A stretch of 64,000 nt of DNA, taken from positions 1-64,000 of the forward strand of contig NZ_JAAIXZ010000025.1 in assembly GCF_010894435.1 (NCBI RefSeq). Direction: 5' to 3'. Positions 45,668 through 54,067 of this stretch are shown in pieces. The DNA is from Pyxidicoccus trucidator. Its GTDB lineage: Bacteria > Myxococcota > Myxococcia > Myxococcales > Myxococcaceae. Made by a program: the position numbers and the translations under genes. The notes under the pieces are model-generated. The model ran no database searches. It was not told where the DNA came from and worked only from the letters and a program-made list of their open reading frames with translations. Positions within the stretch are counted from its first letter, which is position 1. Every line of letters begins with the position of its first letter.

Positions 45668-46162
45668 ATGCCGCAGACAGGGCGATCCGGCTGCCCGATC
45701 AATCTGACGCTCGAACAGCTCGGCGACCGCTGGAGCCTCATCGTCATCCGCGACGTCATGTTCGGGAACAGGCGCAGCTACGGCGAGCTGCTCGCGCAGA
45801 GCGAGGAAGGCGTCGCCTCGAACATCCTCGCAAACCGGCTGAAGCGCCTGACCGCGTCCGGCCTGCTGACGCGACGCCCCGATTCGAAACACCGGCAGAA
45901 AGGGATCTACAGCCTCACGGAAGCGGCCATCCAGCTCGTGCCGCTACTCGCGCACATGGGCGCCTGGGGCTGCCGGCATACGCGCCCGAGCAAGGAACTG
46001 TCCGTGCGCGCAGAGCTGCTGGAAAAGGGCGGCGCTCCGCTTTGGAACGCCTTCATGGACGAACTGCGCCACCTGCATCTCGGAGCGCCGCGTCCAGCGC
46101 ACTCGGTGTTCGGCGAGCTGCAGGCTGCCTACGAGAAGGCACTGGCGCACCGCGCCCGCTAG
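45668..46162 (+). CDS. HxlR-family winged-helix transcriptional regulator
   Basis: 164 residues. The HxlR winged helix spans about 9-100, with Cys9 (GCPINL) followed by LGDRWSLIVIRDVMFG and the recognition region SNILANRLKRL. This family includes thiol-sensing repressors with an N-terminal Cys, so redox or aldehyde sensing through Cys9 is possible. The extra C-terminal helical part is longer than in minimal members. Start ATG 45668 has GGGAG 7 nt upstream; ATG 45662 is too close to it. It probably controls the divergent GST gene and itself. Confidence 0.88.
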   Translation: MPQTGRSGCPINLTLEQLGDRWSLIVIRDVMFGNRRSYGELLAQSEEGVASNILANRLKRLTASGLLTRRPDSKHRQKGIYSLTEAAIQLVPLLAHMGAWGCRHTRPSKELSVRAELLEKGGAPLWNAFMDELRHLHLGAPRPAHSVFGELQAAYEKALAHRAR

Positions 46163-46170
46163 GTCCACCA

Positions 46171-46211
46171 GCCCTTCGGGCCGACCTCGACCGCACCTGA
46201 GGGAGCAGGTG
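46171..46211. terminator. Weak hairpins between convergent regulator and permease genes
   Basis: GCCC-TTC-GGGC (46171-46181) and CACCTG-AGGGAG-CAGGTG (46194-46211) can each fold. Neither is followed by a U-run, so termination is only suggested by position between converging genes. Confidence 0.25.
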
Positions 46212-46227
46212 TGGGGCCAGGCGCTGG

Positions 46228-48645
46228 CTAGTCGCCGCGGAGGGCCTGCATCGGAGTCACTCGCGTGGCCCGACGCGCGGGGAGCCAGCAGGCCAGGAGC
46301 GCGACCCCCGCGAGCAGCAGCGCCACGCCCGCGAAGGTCAGCGGGTCCCGGGCGGTGACGCCGTACAGCTGGCTTTCCAGCACCCGGGTCAACACGAGCG
46401 CGCCCACGAGGCCCACGGTGATTCCCACGGCGGTGAGCGCCGCGCCCTGACCCAGGACGAGCCGGAGCACGTCTCCGGCCCGCGCGCCGAGCGCCATGCG
46501 GATGCCGAGCTCCCGCGTGCGCTGGGTCACCAGGAGCGAGATGACGCCGTACAGGCCGCTTGCGGAGAGGAAGAGGGCCAGGACGGCGAAGCCTCCGAGG
46601 AGGCCCAGCACCAGGCGTCGCAGGCCGAGTGACTTCGCGATGACCTGCTCCAACGTCTGCGCCCGGAAGACAGGCAGGGTGCCGTCCACCCAGCGCACGG
46701 CCTCGCGGATGCCGGGGACAAGGGACTCGGGGTCCACCGCCGTGCGGACGACGAGGACGAGGCTGTCGTCGCCCCAGGGCCGGCCGTAAGGGACGTGGAA
46801 CTCGGCGAGGGGCTCCCGGTCCAGGCCCGCCTGCCGGACGTCGCCCACGATGCCGATGATGGTGGCCGCGCCGCCGCCCAGCTCCAGCCGGCGGCCCAGG
46901 GGGCTGGCGTCCTGGAAGTGCCGGCGGGCCAGGGACTCGTTGATGATGACGGTGCCGGGCTGGCCCGGGTCGGCGTCCCGGGGGGTGAAGTCGCGCCCCT
47001 GGAGCAGTGGAATCCCGAGGGTGGCGAAGTAGCCGGGGCTGGTGGCCCGGCGCTCCGCCCGGGGCTCGTCACCGGGCGCGGGGGGCGGCTCGCCATCCAC
47101 GGTGTAGCGGGCGTTGTTCCAGGCACGCTGGATGGGGAGGACCGACGTCATTCCCGCGGCGCTGACTCCGGGGAGCGCGCGGACTTCGTCCAGGATGGGC
47201 GCGAGCAGCCGGCGCGGCAGGTCCGGGTCCAAGCCACCGTCCGTGAAGAAGCGCTCCTTGGGGATGCCCAGGTGCAGCGTGAGGACGTGCTCGGCTCGGA
47301 ACCCGGGGGACGTTCCCAGCAGGTGCAGGAAGCCGCGCCCGAGCAGACCCGCGCCCACGAGGAGGATGAGGGACAGGGCGATTTCCGCGATGACCAGGGC
47401 GCTCCGGAGCCGGCGCCCTGGCCCCATGGCACCACCGTGGGTTCCGGCCGCGGCAAGGCCGCCACGGACATCGAGCCGCGAGAGCTGAAGCGCTGGGAGC
47501 AGCCCGAAGCCGAGACCGCTGGTGACCGTCAGCAGCGTGAGGAACAGGAAGGACGTGCCGTCGAGCGCGATGGACTCGCGGCGCGGCAGGGTGTCCGGCG
47601 AGAGGGCCAGCAGGGCATCCAGGCCCCAGCGCGCAATCAGCATTCCGAGGGCGCCTCCGAGGAGCGCCAGGAGGAGGCTCTCGACGAGGAGTTGCTGGAT
47701 GACGCGGCCCCGGCCGGCACCGAGCGCCACCCGGATCGCCAGCTCCTGGCGACGTGCGCCGGCCCGGGCCAGGAGGAGGTTCGCGACGTTGGTGCAGGCG
47801 ATGAGGAGCACCAGCGCGACGGCCCCGAGGAGGACCTGGAGCGGCGCGCGCCAGGCCTGGGTCGGACCTTCCGTGAGCGGGATGAGCCGGGCGCTCCGAG
47901 GCTCCTGGGATTGGGTCGCGCCGACCTGGGCGGCCACGGCCTTGAGCTGGGCGTCCGCGGCTTCGAGGGATACGCCAGGGGCGAGTCGCGCCCGGAGCAA
48001 AAGGACGAAGCCGCGAGCCCGGGTGCTGGCGTCAGGCGGTGGCACCAGGGGGAGCCAGAGGTCCGTGTCCGCGTCAAAGGACGCCGGCATGACTCCGACC
48101 ACCGTGTGCGGAGTGCTGTCGAGCGTTACCGTGCGGCCGAGGACCGCCCGATCCGCGCCGAAGCGGCGCCGCCAGAGGGACTCACTCAGGACCGTGACGG
48201 GCTGCTGGCCGGGCTGGTCGTCGGTGGAGACAAAGGTCCGGCCGAGCAACGGGGGGACGCCGTACACGGCGAAGAATTCGGCGGTGCCACGGGTGACTTC
48301 GAGGTGCTCGGCGGTGGCGTCAGGGGCCTGGAGCGTGGCGCCGCCTTCGATGAACGCGGCGAGGTGCTGGAAGGCCGGGATGAGTTCCTTCCAGGCGTGA
48401 AACGTGGGCCAGGAAACGGGGCCTCCGGAACCCTGGGAGCGGACCTCGAACGGGGTGACCAGGCGCTCGGGGGCTGCGTACGGAAGGGGCCGCAGGAGCA
48501 CGCCGTAGACCACGCTGAAGATGATGGCGTTGGCTCCGATGCCGAGCGCCAGACACAGCACGGCGACGGAGACGAAGCCCGGGGCTCGGCGAAGGGTCCG
48601 GAGCGCGAAGCGGACGTCCGCGGCGAGGTTGTCGAGGAGGCTCAT
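46228..48645 (-). CDS. FtsX/MacB-type ABC permease, duplicated (ADOP-like), no adjacent ATPase
   Basis: 805 residues made of two repeats of the MacB periplasmic core plus FtsX permease unit. A first membrane segment lies at about 22-50 (VAVLCLALGIGANAIIF). After a periplasmic domain come three segments at about 280-370 (ALVLLIACTNVANLLLA and following). The second half starts with a segment near 415-440 and ends with three more before the conserved tail (LPARRATRVTPMQALRGD). This layout is the ADOP family, frequent in Acidobacteria and myxobacteria. Such permeases work with a separate MacB-like ATPase to move mechanical signals or substrates across the envelope; none is encoded nearby. The ribosome-binding site before ATG 48645 is weak. 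Confidence 0.87.
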   Translation of the reverse strand: MSLLDNLAADVRFALRTLRRAPGFVSVAVLCLALGIGANAIIFSVVYGVLLRPLPYAAPERLVTPFEVRSQGSGGPVSWPTFHAWKELIPAFQHLAAFIEGGATLQAPDATAEHLEVTRGTAEFFAVYGVPPLLGRTFVSTDDQPGQQPVTVLSESLWRRRFGADRAVLGRTVTLDSTPHTVVGVMPASFDADTDLWLPLVPPPDASTRARGFVLLLRARLAPGVSLEAADAQLKAVAAQVGATQSQEPRSARLIPLTEGPTQAWRAPLQVLLGAVALVLLIACTNVANLLLARAGARRQELAIRVALGAGRGRVIQQLLVESLLLALLGGALGMLIARWGLDALLALSPDTLPRRESIALDGTSFLFLTLLTVTSGLGFGLLPALQLSRLDVRGGLAAAGTHGGAMGPGRRLRSALVIAEIALSLILLVGAGLLGRGFLHLLGTSPGFRAEHVLTLHLGIPKERFFTDGGLDPDLPRRLLAPILDEVRALPGVSAAGMTSVLPIQRAWNNARYTVDGEPPPAPGDEPRAERRATSPGYFATLGIPLLQGRDFTPRDADPGQPGTVIINESLARRHFQDASPLGRRLELGGGAATIIGIVGDVRQAGLDREPLAEFHVPYGRPWGDDSLVLVVRTAVDPESLVPGIREAVRWVDGTLPVFRAQTLEQVIAKSLGLRRLVLGLLGGFAVLALFLSASGLYGVISLLVTQRTRELGIRMALGARAGDVLRLVLGQGAALTAVGITVGLVGALVLTRVLESQLYGVTARDPLTFAGVALLLAGVALLACWLPARRATRVTPMQALRGD

Positions 48646-49006
48646 GGCGGGAGCTCGTGACTCGGTGCTGGGTGGGGGCCCGAGTGTCGCCGGAATCGAG
48701 TCCGTGGCGGGGACAGGTCCGCAATCTGGCCCAAGAGGTTCGGATCCGCTTAGCCGCTTAGTTTACATAACGCATGTTATCGGACGTTCTGGCAGAAGGA
48801 GGCCGGGGGACGATTGGGCCTGCTGCGCCCCGTTTCCGGGCCGCTCCCAAGCTGGCCAGGACCGGCCAACCGGGCTCGCGGCGTTCGGTCCATGTCGCCC
48901 GCGAGTCTCGCCGTGTTCCACATCCGGCACTTCGCCTGAGGCTCGCCTGCCTGCACGGCACTCCGTGCTTCCGGGAGCCCCGTCAGGCGCATACCGTGGC
49001 CGCCCC
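48646..49006. promoter_or_regulatory. 361-nt divergent intergenic region with a palindrome and tandem octamers
   Basis: Lies between the permease and lipoprotein starts. CCGCTTAG occurs twice in tandem (48746-48761), followed by an A+T-rich patch with the palindrome ATAAC-GCAT-GTTAT (48767-48780). These look like regulator-binding or promoter elements for one or both genes. The remaining sequence up to the lipoprotein start shows nothing I recognise. Confidence 0.4.
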
Positions 49007-49549
49007 ATGCGTCTCCTTCGAGTTGGACTCGCCGCAGTCACCTGCTGTGGCGCCCTGGTGCTGAGCGGCTGCCCCGACAAGCAGTCGGCGACCGCTGATG
49101 CCGGCACCCCCGAGGCCGTCCAGGCCCCCGCGGCGCCTCCGCCCGCGCGGTTCTCGTTGGGCTACCAGGCCCCCGATGCCGGCCTGGCCGAGATCTCACT
49201 GGCGCCGGATGAAAAGCCGATGATCGAGGCAACCTCGACGCTCGAGCTTCGCAACTCCCTGGGCCTCCGGAACTACCGCGTCCGCCTCTTCGACGAAGCC
49301 GAGCGCGCCATGGTCTCCGACGATGACGTCGAGGAATCCGACGCCGGGCTCGTGTACCGCATCAACCTGCCTCAGCCCCTCAGGACCGGCTTCGAATACA
49401 CCCTGGTCGTCGACGCCCAGACCGGCTCGGCCTTCACCGATACCCTGGGCCGCGACGTCGAAGAGCTCCGGGCCACGTTCCAGGTTGCTGGCGAGAAGGA
49501 AAAGCCGGCTCCGCCGCCTGCGCCGGCCAAGAAGAAGAAACGCAAGTAG
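49007..49549 (+). CDS. Lipoprotein with Ig-like beta-sandwich domain
   Basis: 180 residues. The signal peptide ends at LVLSGC with lipidated Cys22. A Pro/Ala-rich stalk (about 25-50) leads to a beta-rich domain at about 55-160 resembling the bacterial Ig-like Big_5/SbsA type, with alternating hydrophobic strands (GFEYTLVVDA). The C-terminus is Pro-rich and ends in a Lys/Arg cluster. Probably a surface or periplasmic structural protein; no enzyme motif. ATG 49007 is chosen because it starts the signal peptide, although the frame is open upstream. The ribosome-binding site is unclear. Confidence 0.7.
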   Translation: MRLLRVGLAAVTCCGALVLSGCPDKQSATADAGTPEAVQAPAAPPPARFSLGYQAPDAGLAEISLAPDEKPMIEATSTLELRNSLGLRNYRVRLFDEAERAMVSDDDVEESDAGLVYRINLPQPLRTGFEYTLVVDAQTGSAFTDTLGRDVEELRATFQVAGEKEKPAPPPAPAKKKKRK

Positions 49550-49556
49550 CCTACGA

Positions 49557-49665
49557 GAATGTTCTTTTGCGCCCTTTCGGACCAAAAAGAATGTTCTTTC
49601 CCGGGATTGAATGTTCTTTCCCGGGATTGAATGTTCTTTCGCCTCCGGGGCCGCGAATGTTCTTT
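49557..49665. repeat. Five copies of GAATGTTCTTT, three in a 20-bp tandem array
   Basis: The 11-mer occurs at 49557, 49589, 49609, 49629 and 49655, always in the same orientation. The three middle copies are exactly 20 nt apart, separated by CCCGGGATT. The cluster lies between two convergent genes, just after the lipoprotein stop. It is too irregular and short for a CRISPR array. Function unknown; it may be a repetitive intergenic element or a protein-binding array. Confidence 0.85.
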
Positions 49666-49744
49666 GGCCCCGTGCTGGGGGAAATGTCCTGAGCGCCCTT
49701 CTGGCCATCCCAGGCCTTCATCCCGTCGGGCCCCGTGGAGACGA

Positions 49745-50563
49745 TCAGCGCTCCGCCACGGGAGGCAGCCCCAGTGAGCTCTGCAGTTCACGGAGCTTGG
49801 CCTGGATGGTCCGCATGTTCTGCGGCCCCATCCGCAGCAGGTGCTTCTGAGCCCGGCTCAGCCCCTCCAGCTCCGGCGAGACGTACGCGTACAGCGCGCC
49901 CTGCGGCTGGACCTCCACGGCTCCTTCCGGCACGGAAACCTCCAGCAGATGCCCGATGGCCTGGCTGAAGGTCCTGTCGAAGGGCTGCCCCGGCGGCGCA
50001 ATCTCCCGGTGGGCCTGGTCGATGAGCGACTTCAGTTCGCGGTACACGCTGCCGGCGGCCTGCGCATCCAGCGACCCGAACACCCGTGCCACCACGTCGT
50101 AGCGTGCGTAGCTCCGAGGGTCGATCTGCGTCTTCCCACCGGACCCCGTCACCTCGAAGCCCCCGGCCGGCGCCAGGAACCCCAGGACCATTCGCGGGCT
50201 TGCCCCCTCGGCGACGTTGTTCACCGCCGCCGTGAAGCGGCGGACCAGGTCCTTCTCCTGCAGCCACTTCGCGAACTCCGGCTCGCTCGAGAGCCTGCTC
50301 GTCAGGTCTCGCACCCGACCGTCGCTCTCCGGCAGCGAGACCTCCGGCGCGGGAGGCGGCACGGCGGGCCCCGCGTCTACCGTGGGTGTGCTGGCCACCT
50401 CCGGAGGACGGTTCTGCCGCATGACGCCGAAGTACGTCGCCACCAGGGCCAGGCCTCCCAATCCCAGGACGACGGCCAGCGTCTTCGCCCGGGAGCCACG
50501 CGGAGGCTCTGAGGGAGGCGTCGGCGAGGCACCTGCGGGCGTCGGGTTCATCGGGTCGCTCAT
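49745..50563 (-). CDS. DUF3014 membrane-anchored protein
   Basis: 272 residues. A short cytoplasmic Pro-rich N-terminus, one membrane segment at about 28-47, a Pro-rich linker, then a soluble domain matching the DUF3014 pattern (LPESDGRVRDL, FAKWLQEKDLVRRF, VNNVAEG). DUF3014 has no established function; the topology suggests a periplasmic domain. Start ATG 50563 has GGAGG 6 nt upstream. It is divergent from the next small gene, with about 245 nt between them in which I see no clear regulatory motif. Confidence 0.82.
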   Translation of the reverse strand: MSDPMNPTPAGASPTPPSEPPRGSRAKTLAVVLGLGGLALVATYFGVMRQNRPPEVASTPTVDAGPAVPPPAPEVSLPESDGRVRDLTSRLSSEPEFAKWLQEKDLVRRFTAAVNNVAEGASPRMVLGFLAPAGGFEVTGSGGKTQIDPRSYARYDVVARVFGSLDAQAAGSVYRELKSLIDQAHREIAPPGQPFDRTFSQAIGHLLEVSVPEGAVEVQPQGALYAYVSPELEGLSRAQKHLLRMGPQNMRTIQAKLRELQSSLGLPPVAER

Positions 50564-50809
50564 GCGTTCCTCCGTTGTGGACCCCAGAACCTACAAACGG
50601 CACCCTGGCGCATTCCACCGGCATGGACTCGGGATGGCGGGCACTTCACACCATCAACCCGGGTCAGCTGACAGCTCATCCACCGCGGCCGGACGTCCTC
50701 GGCCGCCGACGGGGTTCCGGACTACAACGAGGGCCACTGGCACCGGGGCTCGGGATGGGCTCGCGGCGGGAGTCTGGGCCCCTCCGGCCCCCGTGAAGGA
50801 GGCACACCC

Positions 50810-51217
50810 ATGACGAACGGAATGAGCCTCGAGGTCCAGGTCGCAAACTCCGCACGGTCCTGGAGGGAGGCTTCGCGTGGCGCGGACCTGGCGGCACGGG
50901 ATGCCGCGGAGAGAACGCTCGCGGACTCCCTGGAACAGTGGATCGCCGAGCTGCTGTCGACTGACGCCCAGTGGCCCCAACAGGGGCGCTGGTTCGACGG
51001 CCTCATCTTCCAGGAATGCCTCGCGGAGGACCCCGAGCGGTTCCACCTGCGCGGCTACATCTGGGGCATCGACCAGAAACAGTACGCCTTCCGGGCCGAG
51101 CTCCAGCCATCCACGGATGGCCTCGCGGCCTTCGAGGTCCGCATTGCGCACGGCAAGGCCAGCGCCAGTCGGAGCGCCGAACCGGAGTGGGACTTCCAGT
51201 TCGTCAGGGGCAAGTGA
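50810..51217 (+). CDS. Hypothetical protein, 135 residues
   Basis: ATG 50810 has an excellent ribosome-binding site, GGAGG at 7 nt. The protein is soluble and acidic, with an N-terminal helical half and a C-terminal half of alternating strands (FHLRGYIWGIDQKQ, then AFRAEL). It has no signal peptide and no recognised family. A Trp-rich composition (WREA, WIAEL, WPQQGRW, EWDF) is its main feature. The strong start signal and codon pattern support a real gene. Confidence 0.7.
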   Translation: MTNGMSLEVQVANSARSWREASRGADLAARDAAERTLADSLEQWIAELLSTDAQWPQQGRWFDGLIFQECLAEDPERFHLRGYIWGIDQKQYAFRAELQPSTDGLAAFEVRIAHGKASASRSAEPEWDFQFVRGK

Positions 51218-51319
51218 TGCCCTCGTCCCCTACCCCGTCATGACGCCCTGCATGCAGCGAAGCCTTGAGCGCGACGGCAATCACGCCCCCCGCGGCGCCA
51301 TTTCAGACAGGGGCTGCGA

Positions 51320-52726
51320 ATGAAGGACCTGGCGTCACTCGCCCGCCTCGACGGCATGGCGCAGGCGGAGCTGTGTTCCCGGGGCGAGATCTCTGCGGAC
51401 GAACTGCTCGACGCGTGCCATGCGCGCATCGATGCGTTGAACCCACTGTTGCGTGCGGTGGTCACAGTCGATCGCGAGCGCTCCCATCCGGCAAACCCGG
51501 GGCCGTTCTCCGGGGTGCCGTTCCTGGTCAAGGACGCCACCGCGTGGCCCGGGCTGCGTTGGTCGATGGGCTCGCGGCTGTTCTCGGCCAACGTCGCCCG
51601 GCAGCAGACGCCATACGGCAGGCGGCTCGAAGAGGCGGGGCTCGTGTGCGTTGGAAAGAGCGCGACGTCCGAGTTCGGTCTGCTCGGTAGCACCGAGACG
51701 CTGCTCGAAGGCGTCACACACAACCCGTGGAACCTCTCGGTCTCGGCCACGGGCTCGTCCGGAGGCAGCGCGGCGGCTGTCGCCGCAGGGCTCGTCCCGC
51801 TCGCGCATGCCAACGACGGCGGCGGTTCCATCCGCATCCCCGCCTCGGCGTGCGGTCTCTTCGGCTTCAAGCCGAGCCGGGGGCTCACCGTGCCGGCGAG
51901 CTTCGGCGGCTCGGACTTCGGGGACATGACGAGCGACCACTGCATCAGCCGCTCGGTGCGTGACAGCGCGCTGTTCCTTTCCCTGACCGAGGACCGCTCG
52001 GGAGGCCGTCCCATCGGCTTCGTGCGCGATCCCATCAACCGCAAGCTGCGCATCGCGACCTGGACGCGAACGATGATGGGCATGGAGCCGGAGCCCCCGG
52101 TGCGCCGTGCCTACGATGAGGCGGTGGCGCTGCTCCTGGCTCTCGGCCACAGCGTCGAGCCCATCGCACCGCCTGCCTTCGACGGTCCCTCGCTTGCCCA
52201 CGCGTTCTTCCTCGTCGCGGGCGCGGCCATCGCTGGCATCGTCGAGACGGTGGACCGGTCTCGCGACCTGCCCGTGCAGGGCGACGAGCTCGAGCCCTTC
52301 ACCTGGGCCCTGGTGGAGGACTTCCTCGCGCAGGGGCCCGACGCGCTGCCCCGGTCTCGCGCGGCCTTCGCTCAAGCGGTGCACGTCTATCTCGAGGCGA
52401 CCCGAGGCTACGACGTGGTGCTCACCCCGACCATGGCCACCGAGCAGTGGCGCCTCGGGCACCTCTCGCCGATTCTCGGACGTGAGGAGCTGATCCGTCG
52501 CACCGCGCGCACCGTCGGCTACACGCCGATCCACAACATCGCCGGCTGCCCCGGGATGTCCGTGCCCCTTCACTTCCCGGAGGACGGGCTCCCCATCGGC
52601 ATGCACTTCGCCGCGGCCCCCGGCGCCGACACGCTGCTGTTCGGCCTGGCGTACCAGCTCGAACAGGCGCGCCCCTGGAAGGACCTCTGGGCGCCCTACT
52701 CGATTCCCGCGCTCTGGCCCGGCTGA
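51320..52726 (+). CDS. Amidase-signature hydrolase
   Basis: 468 residues, typical for the amidase signature family. The Ser-cisSer-Lys triad is visible: Lys71 (FLVKD), Ser146/147 in TGSSGGS, and the nucleophile Ser170 in DGGGSIRIPA. The C-terminal part (VLTPTMAT, AGCPGMSVPL) is standard. Members hydrolyse amides, nitrile-derived amides or cyclic dimers; the substrate cannot be told, though the overall layout resembles 6-aminohexanoate cyclic-dimer hydrolases. No signal peptide, so cytosolic. AGGGG precedes ATG 51320 by about 7 nt. Confidence 0.92.
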   Translation: MKDLASLARLDGMAQAELCSRGEISADELLDACHARIDALNPLLRAVVTVDRERSHPANPGPFSGVPFLVKDATAWPGLRWSMGSRLFSANVARQQTPYGRRLEEAGLVCVGKSATSEFGLLGSTETLLEGVTHNPWNLSVSATGSSGGSAAAVAAGLVPLAHANDGGGSIRIPASACGLFGFKPSRGLTVPASFGGSDFGDMTSDHCISRSVRDSALFLSLTEDRSGGRPIGFVRDPINRKLRIATWTRTMMGMEPEPPVRRAYDEAVALLLALGHSVEPIAPPAFDGPSLAHAFFLVAGAAIAGIVETVDRSRDLPVQGDELEPFTWALVEDFLAQGPDALPRSRAAFAQAVHVYLEATRGYDVVLTPTMATEQWRLGHLSPILGREELIRRTARTVGYTPIHNIAGCPGMSVPLHFPEDGLPIGMHFAAAPGADTLLFGLAYQLEQARPWKDLWAPYSIPALWPG

Positions 52727-52757
52727 CGCCAGCCCGGGGGCCGCGTCCCAGGCCTCT

Positions 52758-53639
52758 TCAGGAGTCCTGCTCCATGGCCCGCACCCTCGCGAGCGTCTGC
52801 AAGTCACGCTCGGTGGGCCCCAGGTCCAGGAGGATCTTGCTCACGTCGTACAGCACGTCGCCGCGGTCGAACACGGGCAGCCGGGGGACGTCCTGGTTCA
52901 GGTCGTCCGCGCCGCGGTTGTACGACACGTCCATCAGCGTCCGGAGCTGGAAGGAGTCGTAGAGGTTGTACTCGACGAGGAACCGCAGCGCCTCCACGTC
53001 GCCACGGCGCAGGTACGCCCGCCACAGCAGCACGGCGTCGTACCCGTGGACGCCCTTCAGGTGCTGCGGCCGCTCGGCGCCAATCTTCCCTTCGATTTCC
53101 TTCAGCCCGCCGCCAATGCCCAGCCGCCGCGTCACGAAGCGCAGGTCGATGTGCGCGTCCGGCACCGGGAAGCGCCCCGGCCCGAAGTAGTCCCGCAACA
53201 CCGGCACGTCGAAGCACGAGCCGTTGAACGTCACCCACAGCCGCCGCTCCGCCATCGCCTCCGGCAGTGCGTCCATGTTCCGGCCCTGGATGAACACGTG
53301 CAGCCCGGCCGAGTCGAACAGGCTCACCACCGTGGGCGCCTGCGCGTCCTTCCCGTCCGTCTCGATGTCGAAGTACACCGCGTCGTCGTGGAACTCGGGG
53401 TACAGCCGCCAGTGCTCCCGAGACGGCAGCAGCTCGGCCAGCTTCCGCAGGTCCTTGCGCGCCAGGGCGTCACGGGCCTCGGCGATGCGCGCGCGGGCGA
53501 CGTCGTCCGACTTCCTGCTGATGGCCACCCCGGTTCCGGCCGCCGGGAAGTCGTCCCAGGTCCGGATGCCCCGGGACCACAGGTCCTTCTCCCTCCAGGG
53601 CCCCACGCCGGGGATGTGCTGGAAAGTGCGCTGCAGCAT
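52758..53639 (-). CDS. RNase H-like/DEDD exonuclease-fold protein (YprB-type)
   Basis: 293 residues. An N-terminal helix-hairpin-helix-like part (FQHIPGVGPWREKDLW) precedes a DEDD nuclease fold: FDIETDG (Asp91/Glu93 region), NGSCFDVPVL with the second Asp, and YNLYDSFQL with the last Asp. This is the RNase_H_2 (PF13482)/YprB arrangement, thought to be a 3'-5' exonuclease on nucleic acids. The start ATG 53639 shares its A with the TGA of the Nudix gene (TGATG), so translation is coupled; a TTG lies one codon earlier. Confidence 0.82.
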   Translation of the reverse strand: MLQRTFQHIPGVGPWREKDLWSRGIRTWDDFPAAGTGVAISRKSDDVARARIAEARDALARKDLRKLAELLPSREHWRLYPEFHDDAVYFDIETDGKDAQAPTVVSLFDSAGLHVFIQGRNMDALPEAMAERRLWVTFNGSCFDVPVLRDYFGPGRFPVPDAHIDLRFVTRRLGIGGGLKEIEGKIGAERPQHLKGVHGYDAVLLWRAYLRRGDVEALRFLVEYNLYDSFQLRTLMDVSYNRGADDLNQDVPRLPVFDRGDVLYDVSKILLDLGPTERDLQTLARVRAMEQDS

Positions 53640-54067
53640 CAATCGAGCGAGCCCAGCCTTCCCGCCACCAGGTCGTTCAGCAGCGGGATGTCCGCCTCGC
53701 AGAACGGCAGGGCCTGCATCTCCGCCGGAGTCTGGAACGCCAGCTGGTGCGCTCCCAGGGCCTTGGGCTCACCCGTCACCAGCCGGGCGGCATAGAGCAC
53801 CAGTTCCACCGTGAGGTCCGGGTACGTGTGCCGGTTCTCCCACAGCCGCCGGCCGACGGAGAGCTCCACGTCCAGCTCCTCGCGACACTCGCGGGCCAGC
53901 GCGGCTTCGTCCGTCTCCCCCGGCTCCACCTTGCCGCCGGGGAACTCCCACAGCAGGGCCCGGCTTCCGCCGGGGAGCCGCTGCTGCACCAGGAACCGCT
54001 CGGCGTCCTCGCGGCTCGGAATCAGTGCCGCGACGACGCGGACCGTCCTGGTCGCGGCCACCGTCAC
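53639..54067 (-). CDS. Nudix hydrolase, MutT-like
   Basis: 142 residues. The Nudix box is complete: GGKVEPGETDEAALARE followed by REELDVEL, fitting GX5EX7REUXEEXGU. Length and the LWEFPGGK start of the box resemble 8-oxo-dGTP diphosphatase, which cleanses the nucleotide pool, but substrate assignment from sequence is uncertain. Start GTG 54067 overlaps the TGA of the upstream PQQ-repeat gene (GTGA), and its own stop overlaps the next start, so three genes are translationally linked. Confidence 0.88.
   Translation of the reverse strand: MTVAATRTVRVVAALIPSREDAERFLVQQRLPGGSRALLWEFPGGKVEPGETDEAALARECREELDVELSVGRRLWENRHTYPDLTVELVLYAARLVTGEPKALGAHQLAFQTPAEMQALPFCEADIPLLNDLVAGRLGSLD

Noticed and set aside
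46795..48660. 621-codon plus-strand frame opposite the permease
   Set aside because: Charged low-complexity shadow (Glu/Arg/Gly) of a clear FtsX-type permease gene.
49557..49665. CRISPR-like array
   Set aside because: Repeat unit is only 11 nt, spacers are 9-21 nt and two of them are identical, and no cas genes are near.
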